A stretch of DNA of 64,000 nt, from contig CM055096.1 in the NCBI GenBank assembly GCA_029204225.1, positions 60,304,957-60,368,956 of the forward strand, in the 5' to 3' direction. Positions 54,811 through 64,000 of this stretch are shown piece after piece. Origin of the DNA: Diphasiastrum complanatum (lineage: Eukaryota > Streptophyta > Lycopodiopsida > Lycopodiales > Lycopodiaceae). Under the pieces are notes generated by a model. The model was not told the DNA's origin, made no database searches, and saw nothing but the letters and a program-made list of their open reading frames with translations. Each line of letters starts with the position of its first letter. Position 1 is the stretch's first letter. The position numbers and the translations under genes were made by a program.

Positions 54811-55980
54811 ATTGTTGTGATTGCAGAAGTGCTTGAATCCTTGCCACCGTTGTGGTGCTTGAATGGTTGAGAAAAAGATGACATGAATTGCAAGGCTTGA
54901 GCAGATCGATTCTCGGTGAAGGATTATATGTGTTTTTTTTAAATGGGAGAATAGAGATTGCGGTTTACATTTTGCAGTCATATTGAATGCTCTTGAGACA
55001 GCATTGAAAAAAGCCCACACATTTGTTTTGAGAGCAGAGATCTGTAAGGCGGGTTACACCCCACATTAAGGTTGTATGATTATGATCTGAAGGCCGCAAA
55101 ATAAGCAAATAGGTTGCTGCCTACAAATACAATGATTTATCAGAGGCAAAATAAGCGATTAGGTTGCTGCTCACATATACAACAAAGAGGCAATCTGTTA
55201 AGCAACCCGTTGTTTGGCAGCAATTCGACTAGTAATTTGAGCCATGTTGCAGCCTTGAAGGAGGATGAAGATCCCCGATTAAGGCAGTCTTTGCAGCAGT
55301 AAAACATCTTTGTGACAGGCACTGGTAGCAGCAGAAATCCACGGCAAGTTGTCTCAGCTTTCTACATACTTGGAGGAGATCGCAGTAAACAACGATTGAA
55401 AGCTGATAACAGGAGGAGCATGGGCGCTGCAAACGAATGACAATCCGTGCTGTCTAACATGGCCTTTCCAGCAATACAAAGAGAACGATTTTTGTCATAA
55501 GTACTAAATCTATGAAAGAAATGACCTTCACGGTCTTCAGAAAGTGAGCGTTGCAACCTGGATCTAGCTACAGCTAGTGCAATGGTGGAAGCTTGAAGTT
55601 GGAACGATTTGCCACAAAGCTTGAAAGTTCTTGTATATTTCTTGCAGGGTTTCATTTTGTATTTTTTCAATTTTGAGAGCCCGCCGGGCCCGATGGCATA
55701 ATGCCCGCCCCTCAAGCACCAAAGAGACTGGTGTTAGTAGTCTTGCAATATGATCGAGTTGCTGCAAACTATAAATCTCATATTTCACTGGTAATACATG
55801 TTAAGCCTCCATCCAAGCCATTAGCTCAAAGAAAGGTATTCGGTCATTGTGAGCACATTATTAAAGTGACGTGAAAGCGAACGTATTTGAGATAAAAGTT
55901 GGTGATCCGCTTACCCTTCTAGAATAGAAGCTATCAAAGTACCAGCATTATTTAGAGTGCTTGAACTGGGACACGGGATT
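54811..55980. other. Unassigned sequence with minus-strand ORFs
   Basis: A 49-bp direct repeat-like pair occurs near 55092 and 55141 (GGCAAAATAAGC.ATTAGGTTGCTGC). A minus-strand ORF at 55564-55788 and its neighbour at 55362-55715 match no family I can name; a link to the lipase fragments next to them is possible. Confidence 0.35.
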
Positions 55981-55984
55981 ATCA

Positions 55985-56160
55985 AACCGTATCCCTGAAA
56001 CCATGTCGTCTTGGAGGTGCTCTGGCTTGCCTATACCCTGCACTGCTCTTCTGCAAACAAGAAGACCAAGTTACGGATCGGATAGATGGAATGTATACTT
56101 TTGGGCAGTCAAGAGTAGGTAACAAAGAGTTTTCTTGGTTAGTGGACGAGAAACTATGCT
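55985..56160 (+). pseudogene. Class-3 lipase (OBL1-like) C-terminal fragment on + strand
   Basis: Reads LGGALACLYPALLFCKQEDQ and then YTFGQSRVGNKEFSWLVDEK. LGGALAxLxPA is the residue run after the nucleophile Ser (GHSLGG) of plant oil-body lipases, and YTFGQPRVG is a conserved block of the same family. The GHS part itself is frameshifted (CATGTCGT). Plant OBL lipases release fatty acids from storage oil; this piece is dead. Confidence 0.75.
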
Positions 56161-56179
56161 CCCCAGCATGCACTTCGAC

Positions 56180-56403
56180 AAAAGTTTCCAAATTATTTCG
56201 ATCGTCAAAAGCACTAAAGCTTCCAAAAATCCCACATGCACGCGTACCAACATAGGTAGCTCGTACCAAGAAAAATCAAAATCCATGCTCCAGTCGTAGT
56301 TATTGAAAGACTCCGTTCCTCCGAATGCAACCAACACTACATTCGCATCCTCAGCCAAATTTGTGATCATAAACACTTTTCGCTGCCATTCTGCAGTCAA
56401 CAT
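56180..56403 (-). pseudogene. Class-3 lipase (OBL1-like) N-terminal fragment on - strand
   Basis: Minus sense WQRKVFMITNLAEDANVVLV, AFGGTESFNNYDWSMDFDFS and WYELPMLVRVHVGFLEAL. VAFRGTE (here with Gly for Arg), D-W-S-D-x-x-FSWYE and V-H-x-GF-x-EALG are conserved in OBL1-type lipases just before the active-site region. It lies head to head with its own continuation at 55985-56160. Confidence 0.8.
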
Positions 56404-56930
56404 GATATTATAAATATGTAGTAGTTCTTATACACACGAAGACTATCTCATCACTTTGCCAATGGGAAGATTGAGTCTTCTCTTGGTCTTGCTTATGAAT
56501 GCATGAATGCATTCAAAGTGATTTAGCAACAAGACAAAGATTCACTACGTTAAACAGCAAACAACATTCGGTCACTTCACAGCAAACAATGATCATCTAT
56601 TCATCGTCAGCTCCTCATGAATCAAGAAAACTCATAGAAATATGTATAACAGCAAAAAGCGTATCGATCCATGTGCAAGATTCCAAAACAAAGGTTATAT
56701 GCCTACATGTCCTCTGAGTCTGTCCAGTGACTAATTGACAGGCACCTTCATGCCAAGAAAGCTCATTCATGCCTTACAGAGAGGTTAGTTACACATGCGT
56801 AGAATTGCCTAATGGTGCACAAGGATTATCTTGTGCATGACTCCCATCATGCACTTGGTGCTCGATGCCCAACGCTGAGCAAAGCACCCATCGTTTAGCA
56901 CCAACAATCCCTCTCTCAATTCTAGTCGTC
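56404..56930. other. Unassigned sequence
   Basis: No family motif seen. It ends in a stretch that may be the 3' LTR edge of the copia element (minus). Confidence 0.4.
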
Positions 56931-56939
56931 CCCTATCTT

Positions 56940-57300
56940 AAGCTCTCTCAATCTCATTGCATTTTTCAACCGGTTGAATATATTCTTATGTAATGCATTT
57001 GTCATCAAATCTGCCATCATATCCTTTGGCTAGTACTCAAGTATCATCCTTCCGCTTTGTACCAAATCTTTGACAAAATGATGTCGGATTTCAATGTGTT
57101 TGCTCCTCCTATGGAGCCCTCCATTTTTGCAAATAAATATGCAACCTTGATTATCATTGAATATACTCATCTCCTTCGGTTGTGATCCCCAATTCCATGC
57201 AAAAGTTACTAATCCATAGACATTATCTAGCTCCCTGACACAATCCCATCAATTCTGCCTCTGTGGATAAAAGGGCAAAAGATTTTTGTTTGGAACTTGC
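56940..57300 (-). pseudogene. Ty1/copia RNase H remnant
   Basis: In minus sense it reads IEIRHHFVKDLVQSG and DMMADLMTNAL, the end of copia RNase H (usual HIxIxxHFIRE and DxLTKAL). Confidence 0.7.
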
Positions 57301-57453
57301 CTAGCTTATTGCTACATTCCCCATCAGGAATACAAACCCACAAGTTGATTTTTTGTCGTCTTTGTTCCCCACCCAATATGAATCCGCAAAACCAGTTATT
57401 CCATTACAAGGTCCCTAATAGTGCAATCCATACTTTAATGTCCCTTTTAGACC

Positions 57454-58400
57454 TTAACACTTGCTTGGCAACTTGCCAATGCTCCAATCCTGGTTGACTA
57501 GAAAACGACTTAGTTTCCATGTTGTAGTGGATATATCCGGCCTTGTACACACCACGTTGTACATTAATGACGCTATGAGACTCTTGCACGGATATTGTTG
57601 CATCTCACATTGTTCCTCCAATTTTGGTGACATGTATAAGTTGAGTTTGATTCCTAGTTCTAATGGTGTTACAGTCAGAGTTGAATTTTCCATTCCATAT
57701 CTTTTAAGCATGTTTATGACATCTCTTTCTTGGCTTAGCTGAATGCTTCTCTACTTTATATCTCTATTCACATGAATCGCCAAGCAGTAATGCAAGTTTC
57801 CCATGTCCTTCATCTCAAACTTTGACTTCAACTCAGCCTTGCATTCCTCTAATCTCTTGATGTCATTGTCAATTATTATGATGTCATCAACATAGATAGC
57901 CATAACTGTAATCTCCTACTCTTTTAAAGAAGACATTGTGATCAGTACTACATCTTTGGAATCCCCTGCTCTCAAGAAAAAATTTCATTATTTCCTACCA
58001 TACATAATAGGACACCTGTTTGAGTTTATATAGGGCTTTTCTCAATTTACAGACCATGTCGATTCCTTGCTCAAATCCTTCGGTTTGTCTCATGTATACA
58101 TCTTCACTCAAGTCACCATTTAAGAAGGCCGTTTTAACATCTAATTGATATATCTCCATGTCACTGATTGCAGTCCATGCCAGTTGAATTCCGATGGATC
58201 ATATCCTTGCAATTGGAGTGAAGGTCTCAACTCCTTTGTTTGTGCATAGCAATCTGCTACAATCCTAGCTTTATATCTATCTATCTGCCCATCTACATCA
58301 AACTTCAATCTGAACACCCATTTGCATCCTATGGTTTTCTTTCCTTCTGGTAAATGCATCAAGTGCCATGCTTTATTTTTGTGAATCGATTTCATTTATT
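57454..58400 (-). pseudogene. Ty1/copia reverse transcriptase remnants
   Basis: 58141-58395 reads MKSIHKNKAWHLMHLPEGKK, TIGCKWVFRLKFDVDG and YKARIVA, the start of copia RT. 57454-57711 holds its end, with SLIASLMYNVVCTRPDIS. The catalytic YVDD area (about 57880-57900; AIYVDDI-type in minus sense) is in a broken frame. Confidence 0.85.
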
Positions 58401-59049
58401 TAAGCATTGCTTGATACAACATTTCCTAGTATTTAGAAGTTCAAACTTCGTGATAACTTGTAGGCTTTGTTGCGTATTCTTTGCTTATGAATACCATGTC
58501 ATCAAACCTCTGAGGTACTTTCCTTATTGTGCTAGGTCTCCTTTCCCCATCACAACTCGATGCCATATGTTCCATTGGGTCTTGGTGTCGCGGATGATCA
58601 ACTGCCTTGCTTCTATTGTCAACCGACTTCCTCTCATCATCAATTATGTTCCCTAGAGGGCTCTCTTGCTCCACACGTTCTTGTTGTTGCATAGTTTCAT
58701 GACTGTCAGATATTATAATTGGTTGTTCTATGACTATTATCGTTGGCATTCAAGGTCCCATGTCTACTAGGTTGCTAAAATTTGCTATGGAATCTCATCA
58801 AAATTACATCTCTATTCATGATAAAGCTCTTGTTGCAGGGTTGGACATTTTGTATCCCTTAGTTACTTATGGATAACCTACAAAAACGCATTTCATTCCT
58901 TTCAAATCTAGCTTCCTTCTTTTCTCATTAGGTACAAGCACAAATGCAATGGAGTCCGAACACTCTAAGATAATCCACATTGGGTATTATCCTATACCAC
59001 ATTTCATATGGTGTTTTTCCATCCACTGCTTTGGTTGGTGATCAATTGA

Positions 59050-59582
59050 TCATGTTGTCGGCGCTGTGTCTGCCCACAGAAATTTTGATAGATCCCCTTC
59101 ATGTAGCATGCATCTGACCATCTCCATGATGGTTTTGTTTTTCCTCTCAGCTACTCCATTTTGTTGTGGGGTGTAGGAAACAGTAAAATCTCTCCCAGTT
59201 CCATGTTCTATGCAAAAGTTGTCAAAGTCTTTGCTCCCGTATTCCCCTCCATTGTCAATCTTGATTCTCTTGATTTTCTTTCTCGTCTCATTTTTTGCTA
59301 ACTGCTTGAAAGCCTTGAAGCTTTCTAACATATGGCTCTTCTGCTTGAGCATCCAGATTCTAACTCTTCTAATGCAATCGTCAATATATATGACAAAATA
59401 TCTGGAGCCTCCAATGGATGAGTGCATAGGACCACAAAGGCCACTATGTATATTAGTTCAAGAATCTCATATGCTCTGCTCAGTGCTGAATTTGGGAACG
59501 ATTCTTTTTGTTTTTTACCATATATACAAGCGTCACACCTATCAATGCTCTCATCCAACTTGTAATCCAATCCTCTGAGCAT
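59050..59582 (-). pseudogene. Ty1/copia integrase remnant
   Basis: Zinc-finger end CDACIYGKKQKESFP, then GGSRYFVIYIDDCIRRVRIW, IKRIKIDNGGEYGSKDFDNF and YTPQQNGVAERKNKTIMEM with catalytic D, D and E. The frame changes between 59325 and 59427. Confidence 0.9.
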
Positions 59583-60589
59583 ATTATCTTTTGCAAGTTT
59601 CTACAAACTTCGTCCTCTGAGATGGTCAAGTTTTCTATGCCACAAATTGTTGATTTTGCTAGAGCTTAGTGTGAGACATGCCATAGGTCTCTCTTCTATG
59701 CCTCCTTGGAGTTGATAGAGCCCTCCATTTGGAATCCAGTTCCTATTGGTTCCCCTTCTCTTTGAATGTTGCAACCATCCTTCTCGAAGAGGACATCCAG
59801 CCCAACGTTAGTAATGCATGCCACAAATATCAGATTCTTTGCTAAGTTTGGAACATACTGTACATCTCTCAATGTGGTGCCCCTTTTCCAATGGCATCAA
59901 CTCTTCCCCTGTCTCCAATCATGATCTCTTCTCCTGTGAGAATTTCATGTGTGATGAAAGTTGTCCGACTATTTGTCATATGTGAAGTTGTCTAGATAAC
60001 CGTACAAATCATCTACATTGTTCGACATCTTAGTTTTTGGTTTCACGTAGCCCGCCTCTGATGAATATCTCTTTGATTTGTTGTTTAACTCTTCTATTGA
60101 GGTATAATGCTCATCTAACAAAAGCATCCACCTTATCCTCCTCTTTTAGTTAGATGTGGTTAATCTAGGTGTGGTTAGAGTAGGTTTTGCAAGCTAACTT
60201 CGCAAGGGAAACACTATTCCCTTGGGAACGAATCGATGCATGACAGGTGAACCAAGGCCGCTACAATTTTTTAGTGTCATTGCCAGGGAATAGATTAGCA
60301 TTTTCTTGCTTTTTTAGCTTGCATGCATTCATCTTGTGTTTGTTACTTTTGCTTTGTGGAATGGATATGGGGGGTAGTTTAGTGTGGAGTAGAAGTTAGA
60401 ATTGTTATTTTTTCATGATTTTTGCTTGTATGATCTATGGAGAGAGATTGAGAGGTGAAAAACATCAGACTGTCCAGAAAAAGAGCCAAAAAACACCTAT
60501 CAGACATGATATCTCTCTGCTCTAATCAAACCAACTTTCGCCCACCTAGCATTACGTTCTGCCACATCATTAGTACCTACAGTTAGTTA

Positions 60590-61330
60590 GGCGAAGGTTA
60601 GTTCTTAGCCAATTTGCCAAAATTGTCAAAAAACAGTCAGAAAAATGAAAAAAAATGTTCAGAATCTCACAGTAGCCCAAAACACCCAAGACAACCTTCG
60701 CCTAGCTTCATTTTCAACATCAGAGCCATCTTGGAGGTCGGCGAAGGTTAGTACTGAGCGTACGGGCTCTGTCGAAGGTTCTTGTTCACCAAAAATAGGA
60801 ATTTGCCATCCTGGCCAACTTCAATATCTGCAAAAGTACTTACTGCCAACCTTCGCCAATTTGCCAGTAGCTACTTTTCCATGTTTTCTAGCATTAGTGA
60901 AGTGAGCGAAGGTTAATATTGAGAAAAAGTGGTCAGGCAAACATTCCCAGTGCTCAAATCTAAGTCCTTTGGACCCTCGCCAACCTTCGTAAACCTTCGC
61001 CTATGAATCATCAATCTTCGTCGAGCTCAGAATAGTCATAAAACATTATTCTGAAGCTTTCGTGAAGTAGGCGAAGGTTAATATTACCTGTAAGTAGTCC
61101 AACGAACGTTCCCATCTCTCAAACATGCTAAATTGCCTTCTGAACCCTCGCCAATGAGAATCTTCACCTAAACCTCGCCAGCTCTTTGATCATCAATTTG
61201 TACTTCCTTGCAAGACGGAGAAGGTTAGGATCCATCAAAAGGATAGTGGCGAAGGTTCCCAATCCCTATCGTGCCTAAATTGCTTTCAGAACCCTCGTCG
61301 AACCATCCTTCGCCAACAAGAACCCTCGCC
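60590..61330. repeat. Leader with scattered GGCGAAGGTT / AACCTTCGCC motifs
   Basis: The 10-mer or close variants occur at least 12 times, in both orientations, for example at 60590, 60693, 60740, 60848, 60906, 60985, 61070 and 61248. Spacing is irregular, so this is not a simple tandem array. Confidence 0.85.
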
Positions 61331-61455
61331 GAACTCCCTAAAGTGGTAATACACAGTGATAAATTATATATCAATCAGACGAAGTTTCTTGTCAAGAAAA
61401 TCTGAAAAAATCCAAAAATTTGTCGAAACTACTAGTGACTTGAACCGCAAAATAC

Positions 61456-62058
61456 ATGTTCAATCTTATACAAGTCATAGTGGAGATCCACCGATCCTAT
61501 CAGATTTTTGCAGAGCAAGCATGTGAGATCTATGGTGAAACCACCCCAGCAGAGAAGCTGAAGTTGTTTCCAATGTCCCTGACAGGAGTGGCTTTAGACT
61601 GGTTTTTCAATCAGACAACGCAAGAACGAACAGATTAGGAAGTGGTAAAAGTAGCTTTGATCACAAGATTCAAGCCGCACAAGTTCCTTGAAAATCCATT
61701 CGTCCTACATAGTAAAATCAAGATGAGAAAAAGAGAAAGGGTCGGAGACCATATCGAATGGATCAAGCACCTAAGATCCAAGTGTAATGCGGAGTTTACT
61801 CCCGATCATGCAATCATTATGTGGTTTCTAGCGAGAGTACCTAGAAGCATCCGACAAGAGCTTAAAAGACCTCGGGAGCAGTATGCCACATTGCACGAAG
61901 CTATGGAAGACGCAATGAGAGAAGAAGATGAAGGATCGGATGATGATTTCACACCAGGAACTACAACTCTTCATGCTTCAACTCCTTCAATTGCATCAAT
62001 CTCAGCGAGCTTGTCCAACGAATCGCTGATTGAACAGATCACGAAGTTACACAAGTAG
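61456..62058 (+). pseudogene. Ty3/gypsy gag
   Basis: EKLKLFPMSLTGVALDWFFN opens the gag core. After an in-frame TAG at 61636-61638 it continues LITRFKPHKFLENPFVLHSK, ERVGDHIEWIKHLRSKC and HAIIMWFLARVPRSIRQELK. It ends in an acidic EDEGSDDDF stretch. It lacks a good start and is split by the stop. Confidence 0.85.
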
Positions 62059-62159
62059 CAGATAGAGTATCTCACAACCCAGTTTGACCAAAAATTGAAG
62101 GCTCTTCAAAGTAGTGTAGCACCACAATCAAATTCTTATCAACAGCAGTATTCTCGATG

Positions 62160-62720
62160 GGACATTGTTTGGTGTCCCATTTGTACCCAAAATCATACTT
62201 CCAATGAGTGTCCGGTACGGAAGCAGAATTTGAAGCTTACGCACAAATATTGTCACTTGTGCAATGCGTCCTCGCACGACACTACATATTGACCTACAAC
62301 CTATGGATCATACAACAGAAGAGAGCTCAGTTTCAGACCTCTTATGCTTACCATCAAGGAGCACCTAATGCAGCACTAAAGCTTGGACCAGGCCCTCAAC
62401 AACAAAGAATGGCACTACCACCACCACCATGGCCGAACAATTCTCAAGCAGCCCAGGTGAATCTCATGGTAGCGGAAGCTTAAACATTTTTCCAACAGGA
62501 AATGCAATAATCGTATAGACTTGATTAACCTTTCATTGATTCAACTATTAATGAGTATTACGCCACATATGCTGCACAGCCACGATGCCAAGGGGGGAGA
62601 TTATATGGATGAGGAGAAGGACATAAGACTGCCGAATGTCCAAACAAAGGAATTTATATGCCCTTCTACCGCAAGTGTGGATATAGACACTGCTACAAGA
62701 ATTGTCCATTAAGAGCCAGC
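62160..62720 (+). pseudogene. Ty3/gypsy zinc-knuckle region
   Basis: WCPICTQNHTSNECPV and YCHLCNASSHDTTY are knuckle-like (C-x2-C-x3/4-H). In another frame around 62640-62715, IYMPFYRKCGYRHCYKNCP follows. Gag nucleocapsid segments of this type bind the element's RNA. Confidence 0.65.
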
Positions 62721-63360
62721 ACTAGCGCACCGTTGAATTGGATTGTAGTTCAATCAGCAAGCCCAAAGACAACTCCACACCAAGTTGCACCAAGGAGACC
62801 TCCCTATCCTAATGTTTCAATGTTAGCTGTTACGCGAGCACAAATGCGCAAGGAGGTAGCTCCATCATCACCACACTCTATAACAGTGCCAGCTGATCAA
62901 CCTTCAACATCATGAGGAGTAGGATTACCTTATCCGAATGTGAAGGATGAACAAAGACGATATCATAAGATTAGGCATTGGATACAAGAAGCGCACGCAA
63001 ATGAAGCTGCACATCAACCGACAGCTCCTCAAGACACTGCACCAGGCAGAGATCAACAAGCAACTGCTCTGCAAGGTTCACCACACAAATCAGATGTGAA
63101 CGTGCGACTACACCATCGGGAAGAACTATTCCATATGGCAGAACTTGAAGCTCCAAGGACAGAACTACTAATGAGAATCTTATCCAGCAGAATGAACATC
63201 TCTATTGGAGAGCTCCTTCGACTTGCACCTCAAGCAAAGGGTGTTTTGTTAGATTGGTTGAATAACGAACCGGACATACCTTCCAAAGAACCATTAATTT
63301 GTGTCGGATTCGAAGAAGCCAACAATGTTCTAAACATGGGAGCAGCTTGGGAACAACATT

Positions 63361-64000
63361 TTGAAGAAAGAAACGAGCAAGGCACCAACCCATGATGTGC
63401 CAGAAAACTTCAAGCGTTATACCTTGGACGACGTGGTGATCATGATGCCAAAAGTGCAACGGGAACCTGATGCAAATCAGGAGAAAGAAGAACAAGTCTA
63501 CAAGGGGGCAGCTCGCACTCAACTGTTGAATCTAGCAGAGCCAGGAGAAGAGGACAAAAGTGTTCATGTGGGAGCAGGAGCGAAACTCACGCCCACAATT
63601 CACCAAGATGCAAAAATTGTTGATGGAGTATAAAGACTACTTTGCATGGTCTTACAAAGATCTGAAAGGAATTCCATCAAAAAAGTGTCCAACAAACCAT
63701 ACCCTTGGTCGAAGGAGCAACACCAAAGGTGAGCCGATATTATCGCTGCAACCCGAACTACACCGAGTTGATCAAGTAGGAGTTGCAGAAGTTGCTTGAT
63801 GCCGATTTCATCTATGAAATCGAGCACACAGAATGGATGTCACCCATAGTTATTTTTTCTTAAGAAGAAAGGAAAAATGCGGATTTGTGTCAATCTGAAA
63901 GCACTTAATGTTGTGACACGAAAGGATCACTTTTCCTTCCCATTCACAAAAAGCGTCCTGGATCGAGTAGCTGGAGCAGAAGCCTACAGTTTTTTAGATG
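63361..64000 (+). pseudogene. Ty3/gypsy protease-RT linker and RT N-terminus
   Basis: YKDYFAWSYKDLKGIPSK (63630-63690) is the standard linker before gypsy RT. After a frame change RT reads KMRICVNLKALNVVTRKDHF and then KSVLDRVAGAEAYSFLD to the window end. The catalytic motif is not in the window. Confidence 0.85.

Larger units (their letters stand above)
56930..60110 (-). mobile_element. Decayed Ty1/copia element
   Basis: Minus-strand order: protease/pre-integrase region (59590-60100), zinc finger and integrase (59050-59582), linker, RT (57450-58400) and RNase H (about 56940-57300). The integrase-before-RT order identifies Ty1/copia. Frames are broken throughout, gag is not visible, and LTRs were not resolved. 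Confidence 0.85.
60170..64000 (+). mobile_element. Ty3/gypsy element (no chromodomain seen), 5' part, runs off the window
   Basis: In order: LTR end (to about 60268), a primer-site-like AGTGTCATTGCCAGGGAA (60272-60289), a long leader with repeated GGCGAAGGTT motifs, gag (61456-62058), zinc knuckles (about 62160-62290 and 62640-62715), a protease/linker region (62940-63640) and the RT start (63840-64000). RT block VTRKDHFSFPFTKSVLDRVA resembles the Athila/Tat side of plant gypsy rather than chromoviruses. Several stops and frame shifts make it inactive. The 3' half lies beyond the window. Confidence 0.82.

Overview
The window looks like nuclear DNA from a land plant with a large, transposon-rich genome. 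The evidence is one spliced host gene with GT-AG and GC-AG introns, plant-type chromodomain Ty3/gypsy and Ty1/copia elements, hAT transposons, and fragments of plant ABCB-transporter and oil-body-lipase-like genes. Nothing seen is prokaryotic. I cannot fix the species; the intron sizes and repeat mix would suit a fern, lycophyte, gymnosperm or large-genome angiosperm.

The only clearly functional gene is an importin-9-type nuclear import receptor (karyopherin beta family) on the + strand. I traced 21 consecutive exons from 11367 to the stop codon at 53627-53629. They join in frame without an internal stop and give 633 residues, the C-terminal part of the protein. Earlier exons were not found and probably lie upstream of the window, so 1-11366 is probably intron too. 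Sixteen of the 20 complete introns are 94-485 bp. Four are very large (about 7.3, 8.9, 13.4 and 7.7 kb) and hold almost all the mobile DNA. Two introns begin with GC instead of GT.

Layout. 1-9.1 kb: retroelement debris, including two copies of one leader region in inverted orientation, a LINE fragment and a deleted chromodomain Ty3/gypsy element. 9.6-12.7 kb: two hAT-type non-autonomous elements around the first exon seen. 13.4-18.25 kb: rearranged LINE pieces interrupted by a small two-LTR element. 21.8-27.35 kb: a nearly complete LINE inside GA-rich microsatellite DNA. 29.4-41.7 kb: Ty1/copia gag remnant, an internally deleted hAT with an exact 8-bp target duplication, an almost complete Ty3/gypsy chromovirus (34374-39114, paired 358-bp LTRs) inserted in hAT-like sequence, and a LINE fragment. 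42.3-45.4 kb: compact exon cluster. 46-52.5 kb: a decayed hAT, and a nest of hAT-like elements, one carrying an ABCB-transporter fragment that itself holds a tRNA-related SINE. 53.1-53.6 kb: last exons. 54-64 kb, outside the gene: rearranged lipase pseudogene, decayed Ty1/copia, and the 5' part of a non-chromodomain Ty3/gypsy element running off the window end.

The genes do not form a pathway. The window is a host gene whose introns have grown by repeated insertion. Target duplications allow several insertions to be ordered in time. The most unusual object is the gene-fragment-carrying hAT-like element at 50924-51889.
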